64,000 nucleotides of DNA. Origin: Fundidesulfovibrio terrae (lineage in GTDB: Bacteria > Desulfobacterota > Desulfovibrionia > Desulfovibrionales > Desulfovibrionaceae). The notes below the pieces were generated by a model. The model ran no database searches. It saw only the letters and a program-made list of their open reading frames with translations, and was not told the origin of the DNA. This document shows, piece by piece, positions 33,907 through 42,072 of this stretch (within the stretch, counting starts at the first letter, position 1; each line of letters opens with the position of its first letter). Location: the NCBI RefSeq assembly GCF_022808915.1, contig NZ_JAKZFS010000001.1, positions 698,644 to 762,643 of the forward strand, written 5' to 3'. The position numbers and the translations under genes were made by a program.

Positions 33907-34607
33907 TGAGGACGGCCGTCGTTTTGAGTGCGGGGCTGGGCACGCGCCTGCGCCCGCTCACCGACACCTGCCCCAAACCCATGGTCCCCGTGGCCGGGGT
34001 GCCGCTGCTTGAGCGCACCATCCGCCATCTGGCCGCCCAGGGGGTAACGGACGTGTGCGTCAACCTGCACCACCTGCCCCAGGCGGTGCGGGACCATTTT
34101 CCGGGCGATGCGGCCTTCGGGGTCAGGCTCCACTTCACCGTGGAGGAGGAACTCCTGGGCACGGCCGGAGCGCTGAATGCCTTCCGCGACATTCTGCGCG
34201 AGCCGTTTTTGGTCTGGTACGGGGACGTGCTCTCGGAGTTCGACGTGAGCGCCTTTTGGCGCTACCACGAAGCCAAGGGCGGCATGGCCACGGTCGGCCT
34301 CTACCGGGTGGACAACCCCACCCAGTGCGGGCTGGTGGACATGGACCCGGCCTTGCGCATCACCCGCTTCGTGGAGAAGCCCCCCGTGGCCTTCACCGAC
34401 TTGGCCAATGCCGGGGTGTACGCCTGCCAGCCTGGGGTGCTCGATTTCATTCCGCCCTCGGGTTTTTCCGATTTCGGCCAGGACGTGTTCCCGGCCATGC
34501 TGGAGGCGGGCGCGGTCCTGTACGGCTACCCCATCGAGGACTGCCTGATCGACATCGGCTCGCCCGAGAAGCTGGCCCGGGCCGATGAGATCTTCTCGGG
34601 CAGATAG
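33906..34607 (+). CDS. sugar-1-phosphate nucleotidyltransferase (HddC/RmlA-like)
   Basis: A 233-residue nucleotidyltransferase with the signature LSAGLGTRLRPLTDTCPKPM and a metal-binding WYGDVLS. It transfers a nucleotide to a sugar-1-phosphate, giving an NDP-sugar. Next to a fused heptose kinase/isomerase, D-glycero-D-manno-heptose-1-phosphate is the likely substrate, in the role of HddC, but mannose or glucose phosphates are possible. It starts on the last base of the upstream stop codon. Confidence 0.82.
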   Translation: MRTAVVLSAGLGTRLRPLTDTCPKPMVPVAGVPLLERTIRHLAAQGVTDVCVNLHHLPQAVRDHFPGDAAFGVRLHFTVEEELLGTAGALNAFRDILREPFLVWYGDVLSEFDVSAFWRYHEAKGGMATVGLYRVDNPTQCGLVDMDPALRITRFVEKPPVAFTDLANAGVYACQPGVLDFIPPSGFSDFGQDVFPAMLEAGAVLYGYPIEDCLIDIGSPEKLARADEIFSGR

Positions 34608-34616
34608 GGAGTCTTC

Positions 34617-35306
34617 ATGGACATGAAATGCCTGGTCCGCCAGCAGTTCGACAGTGACGCCCTGGGCCTGGACTTCTACCGCGCCACCCGGATCGACCCG
34701 GATATTCTCGGGCGGGAGCTGGCCGCGCTCCCCCTCCCGTACATGGCCGATGCCAAAGCCCATGCCCAGGACATCGACGGGGCCAAGCTTCTCATGCGCC
34801 TGGGTTTTCGCAAGATGTGCGTGCAACCGACTTTTTCCCAGGACCTGACAGGCGCGGCCGGGGCCGCCTGCGGCGAGCCCATGGGCGCGGCCTCGATGCC
34901 CGAAGCCGAGCTTGACGCCCACGCGGCCAACTTTCCCTTCAGCCGCTTCGGCCTGGACCCGGACGTGGCCCAGGCGGCGCGCGTCGCTCACCAGCGGCGC
35001 TGGATCGCGAACAGCATGGCCTCCGGCGAAATCCTCAAGTTCATCGAGCCGGGAGCGTTCGTGAGCTTCAAGCTCAAGGACAAGGCGGCGGTGATCGACC
35101 TGATCTCGGTGCTGCCGCAGGCACGCGGACGCGGCTCGCTGCTCCTGGGCCGGTTGCGGTCCTGGGCGGCCTCCAAGGGACTGACCCGCGTCGAAGTGAC
35201 CACCGAAAGCGAGAACGTCACGGCCTGCCTGTTCTACCAGAAAAACGGCTTCCGCCTGGACCGGGCCTCGGTGGCCTTTCACCTTCACGCCGGGGCCGGG
35301 CGATGA
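34617..35306 (+). CDS. GNAT-family N-acetyltransferase, WecD-like
   Basis: The 229-residue protein ends with a GNAT domain: VLPQARGRGSLLLGRLRSWA contains the acetyl-CoA-binding QxRGxG region, and VTTESENVTACLFYQKNGF is the usual final strand. The N-terminal part (ALGLDFYRATRID, SRFGLDPDVAQAAR) resembles WecD-type sugar acetyltransferases. It probably N-acetylates an amino-sugar nucleotide. It lies nine bases after the nucleotidyltransferase gene in the same direction. Confidence 0.75.
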   Translation: MDMKCLVRQQFDSDALGLDFYRATRIDPDILGRELAALPLPYMADAKAHAQDIDGAKLLMRLGFRKMCVQPTFSQDLTGAAGAACGEPMGAASMPEAELDAHAANFPFSRFGLDPDVAQAARVAHQRRWIANSMASGEILKFIEPGAFVSFKLKDKAAVIDLISVLPQARGRGSLLLGRLRSWAASKGLTRVEVTTESENVTACLFYQKNGFRLDRASVAFHLHAGAGR

Positions 35307-35364
35307 ACGCTTTTGTCCGCGTGGGCCTCGGGGCCTGAGGCGCAGCGCATCCGGCGGCACCAGC

Positions 35365-36795
35365 ATGGTCAAGATTCTCTTCCTGCAGCGAGACGGCTAC
35401 GAAGCCTTCGGGCCCATGTACCTGTCCTCCGCCCTCAAGGCGCGGGGCCATGAGGCCGACGTGGTGGTTCAGGCCGAGGAGGGCAAGGGATTCTGGGAGG
35501 CCGTTCGCGCCGCCAACCCCGACGTAGTGGGTTTCTCCCTCATGAGCGGCCTGCACGAGTGGGCCGCGGACACGGCCCAGAAGGTCAAGGCCATGCTTGG
35601 CGTGCCGGTTATCGCCGGAGGCACGCACTGCACCTTCTTCCCTGAGTTCCTGGACCAGCCGGGCATCGATGCCATCTGCAGGGGCGAGGCCGAGGACGCC
35701 CTGCCTGACTTCATGGACGCTTTGGCGAGCGGCCGCGACGGCTCGGACGTGCCGGGATTTTTCGTCAAAACGTCCTCGGGCGTGATCCGAAACGACCTCT
35801 ACCCCCTGCGCTCTGAGCTGGACGAGATACTGCCGCCGGACCGCCTGCTCTACGCCAGGCGCTACCCCGGCCTGGCCTCGGGCACCGGGGCCGAGGTCAT
35901 GGCCGCCCGGGGATGCCCGTACAACTGCAGCTTCTGCTACAACAAGATGATCCGGCAGATGTACAAGGGCAAGGGGACCTATGTCCGCCGCCACTCCCCC
36001 GAGCGGCTCGTCTCCGAGATCGTCGCTCTTCGCGAGCTGCGGGGCGAGCGCCTGCGGTATCTCTCCTTCGTGGACGACCTGTTCGTGCAGGACCGCGCCT
36101 GGCTGGAGAAATTCCTGGGGCTCTACTCCCGCCAGGTGGGGCTGCCCTACATGAGTTCCGTGCGCGCCAACCTGACCGACGAGGCCCTTGTGGCGCTCCT
36201 GGCGCGCTCCGGCTGCGGTATGGTCTCCTTCGGGGTGGAGAGCGGGGACGAGGAACTGCGCAACACCGTGCTGGCCAAGCGCATCTCCGAGAAGCAGATC
36301 CGCGATACGGCTTCGCTGCTGACCAAGTACGGCATCCGCTTCTCCACCTTCAACATGTTCAACCTGCCGGGGGAGACCCTGGACAAGGCCCAGGCCACGC
36401 TCAGGCTGAATCAGCAGCTGGGCCGGCTCAACTATCCCTGGTCCGGCCTTTTGCAGCCCTACCGGGGCACGGGCGTGTACGACCTGGCCTTGAACGCCGG
36501 GCTGATCTCCCAGGCGGAGAGCGGGGCGCGCCGCTTCGACAGCCTGACCATCCGCCAGGCGGACACCGAGGCCCTGGCCGCCTTCAGCGCCTATTTCTAC
36601 TGGATGGCCCGCCATCCTGCGCTCGAGCCCGTGCTCATGCGGCTGACCAGGCGGCGCATCCAGCTGCTGGAGCGGATCGCCATGCTTGGGGCGTCCCTGT
36701 CGCGCTATGTGGGGCTCAACTGGCCTTTCGCTGGCTGGCGCGCCCCCGTGGACGCCCTCAAGGCCGGATGGAAACGAATCAAAAGCTATATCTGA
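35365..36795 (+). CDS. B12-binding-domain radical SAM protein
   Basis: A 476-residue protein: an N-terminal cobalamin-binding-like domain (about 1-130, with VGFSLMSGLHEWA and GVPVIAGGTH) and a radical SAM core with CPYNCSFC (Cys 184, 188, 191). No canonical DxHxxG cobalamin ligand is seen, so cobalamin may bind without histidine. The C-terminus has amphipathic helices. The enzyme may methylate or otherwise modify a sugar or lipid. It follows the acetyltransferase after 58 bases and precedes the heptose fusion. Confidence 0.82.
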   Translation: MVKILFLQRDGYEAFGPMYLSSALKARGHEADVVVQAEEGKGFWEAVRAANPDVVGFSLMSGLHEWAADTAQKVKAMLGVPVIAGGTHCTFFPEFLDQPGIDAICRGEAEDALPDFMDALASGRDGSDVPGFFVKTSSGVIRNDLYPLRSELDEILPPDRLLYARRYPGLASGTGAEVMAARGCPYNCSFCYNKMIRQMYKGKGTYVRRHSPERLVSEIVALRELRGERLRYLSFVDDLFVQDRAWLEKFLGLYSRQVGLPYMSSVRANLTDEALVALLARSGCGMVSFGVESGDEELRNTVLAKRISEKQIRDTASLLTKYGIRFSTFNMFNLPGETLDKAQATLRLNQQLGRLNYPWSGLLQPYRGTGVYDLALNAGLISQAESGARRFDSLTIRQADTEALAAFSAYFYWMARHPALEPVLMRLTRRRIQLLERIAMLGASLSRYVGLNWPFAGWRAPVDALKAGWKRIKSYI

Positions 36796-36826
36796 TGCCC
36801 CGGGCATCCTGAATGGGACACGTATC

Positions 36827-38410
36827 ATGATCATCGCCAAATCCCCGGTCCGCCTGAGCTTCGGCGGCGGCGGCACCGACCTTCCGGCCTACTACGAGGC
36901 CCACGGCGGGGCCGTGCTCTCCGTGACCATCGACAAGTATTTCTACACCGTGCTCCAGGAGATCCCCGGCCGCGAGGTGGAGATATCCTCCTCCGACTAT
37001 CAGCTCCACCAGCGCATCCCGGACCTGGACCAAGCCAACCTGAAGGACGCCCTGCGCATCCCCAAGGCCATGCTCCGCCACTTCGGCATCAAGGACGGGG
37101 TGATGCTCCAGCTCAAGTCGGACATTCCCCCCGGCTCGGGCCTGGGGCTGTCCGGGGCAGTGGCCACCAGCCTGGCCCGGTGCGTCGGGGCCTACGCCGG
37201 GTCGTCCCTGGACAAGGCCCAGGTGGCCGAACTGGCCACCCACATCGAGCTCACGGTGCTGGGCCGTCCCATAGGCATGCAGGACCAGTACGCCTCGGCC
37301 TTCGGTGGGCTCAACTTCATGACCTTCGACGCCTCGGGCACCACCGTGGAGCCCGTTTCCGTCAGCCGCTCGCGCTTAACGGAGCTGCGCCGCCACCTCA
37401 TGCTCTTCCACACCGGCTCCTCGCGCGACTCGGCCCGCATCCTGGAAGGCCAGCGCCAGGCCACCAGCGACAACGACGAGGCGGTGCTTGAGGCCCTGCA
37501 TGCGGTCAAGGCCACCGCCTACCGCATGCGCGAGATCCTCGAAGGCGGGGACATCCTGGAGATCGGGCGCCTGCTCCACGACTCGTGGCAGCAGAAGAAG
37601 CGCTTCTCGTCCTCGGTGTCCAACCCGGACATCGACCGCTACTACGAGACGGCCATGCGCTGCGGGGCACTGGGCGGCAAGATCACCGGAGCGGGCGGCG
37701 GCGGCTTCCTGCTGGTGTTCGCCGAGCCGGACCGGCAGGAGCGCATCAGCCGCGAACTCACCGCCCTGGGCCTGCAGGAGCTGGTCTTCGATTTCGAGGA
37801 GGGCGGCTCCCAGATCACCCTGGACCACGCAGGGCGGTTCAAGTCCACCATCACCCCGGAGGGCTATCTGCTGGGCATGCGCGCGGTGGTCAGCCGCCTG
37901 GACAAGAACCAGATCGGGCGCATCGCGGACATGCTCCACGCGGCCTATGCGGCCGACAAGCAGGTGTTCATCATGGGTAACGGCGGCTCAGCGGCCACGG
38001 CCTCGCACTTCTGCTCCGACCTGGCCAAGACCGTTGCCGTGAACGGTAAGCGCGGTTTCAGGGCCATTCCCCTCACCGACAACATCCCGCTCATGACCGC
38101 CTGGGGCAACGACGTGGGCTTCGAGGACATTTTCTCCGGGCAGCTGCGCAACCTCCTCAACCCCGGCGACGTGGTCATCGGCATCTCGGGCGGGGGCATG
38201 AGCCCCAACGTGCTCAAGGCCATGGACCTGGCGCGCGAGCGGGGCGCACGCACGGTGGGGCTGACGGGCTTCTCCGGCGGCAACCTCAAGTGCGCCGTGG
38301 AGGAATGCTTCGTGGTGCCCTCGGAGAACTACCAGTTCATCGAGGACGTGCACATGATGCTGGTACATCTGTTGACCAGCGTGGTGCGCGAGCGTCTGGC
38401 CGGAGAGTAG
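36827..38410 (+). CDS. fused heptose-7-phosphate kinase and phosphoheptose isomerase (HddA-GmhA)
   Basis: One 527-residue protein with two enzymes. Residues 1-340 form a GHMP kinase of the HddA type: SFGGGGTDLPAYY, the phosphate loop PPGSGLGLSGA (101-111) and GAGGGGFLL (288-296). Residues 355-527 are an SIS-domain isomerase of the GmhA type: GNGGSAATASHF (384-395), the region ISGGGMSPNVLKA and a histidine in EDVHMMLVH. GmhA makes D-glycero-D-manno-heptose-7-phosphate and HddA phosphorylates it at C1, so the fusion would hand the product directly on. No GmhB phosphatase is seen in the window. Confidence 0.85.
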   Translation: MIIAKSPVRLSFGGGGTDLPAYYEAHGGAVLSVTIDKYFYTVLQEIPGREVEISSSDYQLHQRIPDLDQANLKDALRIPKAMLRHFGIKDGVMLQLKSDIPPGSGLGLSGAVATSLARCVGAYAGSSLDKAQVAELATHIELTVLGRPIGMQDQYASAFGGLNFMTFDASGTTVEPVSVSRSRLTELRRHLMLFHTGSSRDSARILEGQRQATSDNDEAVLEALHAVKATAYRMREILEGGDILEIGRLLHDSWQQKKRFSSSVSNPDIDRYYETAMRCGALGGKITGAGGGGFLLVFAEPDRQERISRELTALGLQELVFDFEEGGSQITLDHAGRFKSTITPEGYLLGMRAVVSRLDKNQIGRIADMLHAAYAADKQVFIMGNGGSAATASHFCSDLAKTVAVNGKRGFRAIPLTDNIPLMTAWGNDVGFEDIFSGQLRNLLNPGDVVIGISGGGMSPNVLKAMDLARERGARTVGLTGFSGGNLKCAVEECFVVPSENYQFIEDVHMMLVHLLTSVVRERLAGE

Positions 38411-38416
38411 CCTGCC

Positions 38417-39355
38417 GTGGCCGCGCGGGGAGCCTGCTATCCCTGGTCCGGCCAGGAAGGCTGTTTCGACCTCTCGGGCGGAGCGGTCCTGTGCGCTGGG
38501 AGCGGGCAGGACGCAGAGTTCCGGCCCGGCCGTCCCTGGCCGGTTGTGCGCTTCGAGGCGGCCGGGGAGTTCCTGGCCTTGGACCGGCTGACCGGGCTCG
38601 CCTGGCCCCGGGACGCCTCGGCGGCTGGCTGGCCCATGACCTGGGACGAGGCATTGACTTGGCTGGAGGAGCGCAACCGTGAGGGCTGGCTAGGATTCGC
38701 CGACTGGCGGCTGCCGCGCCGCCGGGAGCTTCTGGCCCTCGTGAGCCTGGCCCACGCCCGTCCGGCCCTGCCGCCGGGCCATCTCTTCCGTAATCTTTTC
38801 CAGCACTGGCACTGGACGGCCACCCTGGCGGCCAACGCGCCCGGGTACCGTTGGCGCGTCCATCTCGAGGGAGGCCGGATGTTTCCCGGACCTCAGGGCG
38901 CCACCCACATGATCCTGCCGGTTCACGGCGCGTCTTGGCTGCCGGGTGAGACGCCGCAGGAGGCGCGCGTCCTAGGCCGCCCCTGGCCCGAACCGCGCTT
39001 TGAAACCTCGGGGGACGAAGCCCTGGACCGGCTGACCGGTCTGGTCTGGTCCCGCCGTGTTTTGCCCGGGCAGGGCGAGGTCACCTGGCAGGAGGCGTCG
39101 GACACGGCGGCGGGGAGCGGCGGCTGGCGTTTACCCACGATATGGGAGTTGGAGAGCCTAGTGGATACATCGCGGGCCTGGCCCGCCCTGGCGCCGGATC
39201 ATCCCTTCGGACAAGTGCTTGACGGCGTGTGGTCCTCCACCAGCAGCGGCTACGACCATGCCTGGGCCTGGGTTTTGTATTTCGGCAAGGGGGCGGTCGG
39301 GGTTGGGCATAAACCCGGCAAACACTTCAAATTTCTATTGACGAGCAAAGAGTGA
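38417..39355 (+). CDS. DUF1566 (Lcl-like) domain protein, two copies
   Basis: The 312-residue protein contains two copies of a DUF1566-type module. LDRLTGLAWPRD...DWRLPRRRELLALV is echoed later by LDRLTGLVWSRR...GWRLPTIWELESLV. The module has a C-type-lectin-like fold often seen in surface proteins. The start is GTG 38417, six bases after the stop of the heptose gene, so it belongs to the same transcript. No signal peptide is evident. Function unknown. Confidence 0.75.
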   Translation: MAARGACYPWSGQEGCFDLSGGAVLCAGSGQDAEFRPGRPWPVVRFEAAGEFLALDRLTGLAWPRDASAAGWPMTWDEALTWLEERNREGWLGFADWRLPRRRELLALVSLAHARPALPPGHLFRNLFQHWHWTATLAANAPGYRWRVHLEGGRMFPGPQGATHMILPVHGASWLPGETPQEARVLGRPWPEPRFETSGDEALDRLTGLVWSRRVLPGQGEVTWQEASDTAAGSGGWRLPTIWELESLVDTSRAWPALAPDHPFGQVLDGVWSSTSSGYDHAWAWVLYFGKGAVGVGHKPGKHFKFLLTSKE

Positions 39356-39374
39356 ACATGTAAACGCAATTTTC

Positions 39375-39403
39375 TTGACAGCGCGAGGCCGTGCGGTTAA
39401 ACG
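39375..39403 (+). promoter_or_regulatory. promoter of the tRNA pair
   Basis: TTGACA (39375-39380), 17 bases and TAAACG (39398-39403), about 20 bases before the mature 5' end of tRNA-Lys. The -35 box is a consensus match and the -10 box is weaker. Confidence 0.5.
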
Positions 39404-39423
39404 GTTCCTCCGCTCACGCGGAT

Positions 39424-39499
39424 GGGCCGTTAACTCAGTTGGTAGAGTACCTGCCTTTTAAGCAGAGAGTCGCAGGTTCGAATCCTGCACGGCCCACCA
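39424..39499 (+). tRNA. tRNA-Lys (anticodon TTT)
   Basis: A full cloverleaf of 76 bases. The acceptor stem GGGCCGT pairs with ACGGCCC; the anticodon loop CTTTTAA holds TTT; the T arm has GGTTCGAATCC. The 3' CCA is encoded. Confidence 0.95.
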
Positions 39500-39505
39500 T
39501 ATCGC

Positions 39506-39581
39506 GTCCCCATCGTCTAGTGGCCTAGGACGGCGGCCTCTCACGCCGCTAACAGGGGTTCAAATCCCCTTGGGGACGCCA
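39506..39581 (+). tRNA. tRNA-Glu (anticodon CTC)
   Basis: A 76-base cloverleaf six bases after tRNA-Lys. The acceptor stem GTCCCCA pairs with TGGGGAC; the anticodon loop CCTCTCA holds CTC; the T arm has GGTTCAAATCC. CCA is encoded. Confidence 0.94.
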
Positions 39582-39592
39582 AAGAAATCAAC

Positions 39593-39626
39593 GGGTTAGG
39601 ATGAAAATCCTAGCCCATTTTTCTTT
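39593..39626 (+). terminator. rho-independent terminator of the tRNA operon
   Basis: GGGTTAGGAT and ATCCTAGCCC form a ten-pair stem with one G-U pair around a GAAA loop, followed by ATTTTTCTTT. Confidence 0.85.
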
Positions 39627-39760
39627 GGGGAAACGGTTCTGTTCACATTGGCTTTACACAGCCCGGTTTCCGGCCGGGCGCTCCCATAAAGTGGGGCGCG
39701 AGTCGGCACGCCGCCTGGCATTGCCGCCCCAGGGGAGCATGATCTCCGGACGGCCGGCGC

Positions 39761-41674
39761 TCAGAAACTGACGCTCACGCCCAGTTCCCCGCCGTAGCTG
39801 ACCACCTGCGGATTAGTGAACATGGCTGAACCCGCGACTCGCAGCATCCACTGATCGTTGATCTTGTAGGAGGTGCCAAGCGACGCGGTGCCCCAATCCG
39901 TGGCCACCGGGGCGGCGTCCATGGAATAGGGCTTGGCCGTGGCTGTGGTGATCGAGGCCTTGACCATGCGGCCCTGGCCGGCGAACTCGTGGTTCCATTT
40001 GGCTTCCGCGAAAGGCCGCCATTTGGCCACGTCCACCAACACGCGCCAGCCCAACTGGCTGACGACGGACTCACGCGTCTGGCCGCCAAAGGACAAGGCG
40101 TTGACGCCGCTGGTCCCTGATTCGGTGAAGCCCTTGATAGTCACCTGCTGCAGCACCAGCCCCGCAACCGGCCCGGTGGTGACCGGTCCCAGCTTGATGT
40201 CCCCGCCGGCGCGCAAGGCCAGGGCCAGGGACTGACCGGTGGTGTTGGCGTTGTTCTGGTCGGTGAACAGACCCAGGGGCACGATGCGGGTGATCTTGTC
40301 CTGGTACAGGCCGTAGGACGCCACCGCGTTGCCCCACACCGGCCCGGCTTTGCAGGCGGTGTAGAGGCTGAACGCCTGATCGGTCTGGTCGAAGTGGCCG
40401 GCTCCCTGGTTGAAGTTCTGGGTCTGGGTTCCGGCCGTGAAGGCCGCGCCCAGGATCAGCCCGAAGGCCGTCTGGTAATCCACGCCCGCCGAGCCCGTGA
40501 AGGGGGTGCCGGATTCATCGGGAAAGCCCGAGGTGTTCCTGATATTGAGCGAGCCGACCCCTCCTGTGGCCCATACGTTCACGCCGCTTTGTCCGCGATG
40601 CTGCCCGGAAAGATCGATCTGCCCCTGGATGGTGGCCGCGCGCGCCAAGCCGCCCTGCACCGGGCCTTCCGCCAACAACGACATCTGGCTCGGAGCCACG
40701 ATCAGGCCGTGCTCGTAATCCGCCTCGATCTGCTGGCCCGCCGTGGTGAAGTGCACGCCGTTGGCGCCGATGAACAGGTTGGACTGCATTTGCGCGGGTG
40801 TGACGTTGTCCCAGCTGACGAGCAGGGGGCTGAGCGAAGGGGACAAGGTGTTGGCCGACAGTACCGAGGAGGGGGTGAACCCGAACATGGTTGGATGGAG
40901 CACCACGAAGCGCATCAGGCTGTCGATGTCGGCGGGGATGAAGCGCACTCCGGCCGCCGCCAGATCTGCCCAGCGTGCTTGCCCGTAAGAGAGGGACCTC
41001 GCGTACAGGTCCGCGTTTTCCGGGGCGAGCCCCCCGCCCAGACCGGCGAAGACGGCGTAGTTGTACGAATTGGGAACCATGAGGGTTCGCGCTCCGGCCG
41101 CCTGAAGAGCCGCCGCGCTCATCGCCTCGCCGGCAGCCAGGTTGGAGAGGAAATTGGGATTGGCAGCGGCCCAGGCCGGGGGCATGGCCCGCACGAACTG
41201 CAGGTCGTTGTCGCTGGTCTTGATCACATAGAGGGCGTTGGGATTGGCCGCGCCACCGGTTGAGAGAAGGTAGTTCTGTATCTGCTGGTTGGTGGACACG
41301 TTGGTGGGGGCTGATACGCCGGAAAGATAGGGATCGCCGGCGGAAGGGCGTAGCGGGGCCGAAAAAGCGCCGCCGTTGGCGTAGTTGAACCCCCCGCCGC
41401 CGATCGCCGCGCCGTTCAAGCCAAACTTGCCGGCCAAAATGGCGGAGTTCATCACTCCGGGGCCGACGAATGCACCGCTGGCGCCGCGGGCCACGGCGTC
41501 GGCAATGGTTTTATCGAAAACCGCGCTTCCCGTAGTGTTGTAGCGGAAATAGCCGCTGTCCTGGGTGCTGTCGCCAAACCCCACATACTGGTTGAGTCTG
41601 GCCGCGTCGGCTGCGCCGGGCGTGCCGAGGAGGATGCAGACGAACAAGGCAGCGACAAGGGCGAGTTGTTTCAT
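39761..41674 (-). CDS. GDSL-family esterase autotransporter
   Basis: A 637-residue protein with signal peptide (about 1-24), a GDSL/SGNH esterase passenger (about 28-330) and a C-terminal autotransporter barrel (about 360-637) ending VSVSF. The nucleophile block reads GFGDSTQDSGYF, and a later motif TSDNDLQF fits block III. It should be displayed on the outer membrane as an esterase, like EstA of Pseudomonas, and act on lipids or esters outside the cell. It converges on the tRNA terminator. Upstream lies a 398-base AT-richer region that must hold its promoter. Confidence 0.85.
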   Translation of the reverse strand: MKQLALVAALFVCILLGTPGAADAARLNQYVGFGDSTQDSGYFRYNTTGSAVFDKTIADAVARGASGAFVGPGVMNSAILAGKFGLNGAAIGGGGFNYANGGAFSAPLRPSAGDPYLSGVSAPTNVSTNQQIQNYLLSTGGAANPNALYVIKTSDNDLQFVRAMPPAWAAANPNFLSNLAAGEAMSAAALQAAGARTLMVPNSYNYAVFAGLGGGLAPENADLYARSLSYGQARWADLAAAGVRFIPADIDSLMRFVVLHPTMFGFTPSSVLSANTLSPSLSPLLVSWDNVTPAQMQSNLFIGANGVHFTTAGQQIEADYEHGLIVAPSQMSLLAEGPVQGGLARAATIQGQIDLSGQHRGQSGVNVWATGGVGSLNIRNTSGFPDESGTPFTGSAGVDYQTAFGLILGAAFTAGTQTQNFNQGAGHFDQTDQAFSLYTACKAGPVWGNAVASYGLYQDKITRIVPLGLFTDQNNANTTGQSLALALRAGGDIKLGPVTTGPVAGLVLQQVTIKGFTESGTSGVNALSFGGQTRESVVSQLGWRVLVDVAKWRPFAEAKWNHEFAGQGRMVKASITTATAKPYSMDAAPVATDWGTASLGTSYKINDQWMLRVAGSAMFTNPQVVSYGGELGVSVSF

Positions 41675-42072
41675 TGTGGCCTTTCCGGATAAGAGGGGAG
41701 ATCACACTACGGTCAAAGATCCTCGAATAATGATGGTTGAGCCGGGAAGACGCATATATGTTTTCGCGTGATTACGGTAGTGCTTTCTGGAATGTTTTTG
41801 CGAATAAGTGATTAAAAAAAACGGTACATGAGTATATGGTCCCAGCCCCATCAATTGAAGAGCTGAATATGCCGCTCGGACTGACGCGAGAACGTGGAAA
41901 TCAGTGCACCGCCTATTTCTTGTGCCTGGTCACGGGGGAACGCAGCCTTGATTAAACAGAAGTGGTATGTCAAAGGCGCTGGTGCGTCCGGGTTATGGAC
42001 CGCGGTGGGAATCCGTCGGCTTTGCCAGCCTTGAACCGGGTAGGGAAGCCATGAGTCGATGTATCATTTCCC
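41675..42072. other. 398-base divergent intergenic region
   Basis: This interval separates the autotransporter (minus) from the DUF202-like operon (plus). It is clearly more AT-rich than the genes, with an A-run at 41814-41821. A TTGACC followed 17-18 bases later by TTATC-type sequence occurs on the minus strand near the autotransporter start, but the match is weak. I see no repeats, small genes with ribosome sites, or terminators here. Confidence 0.4.

Noticed and set aside
39424-39581. The tRNA pair as an attachment site for an integrated element
   Set aside because: No integrase or partial tRNA duplicate is found in the neighbourhood.
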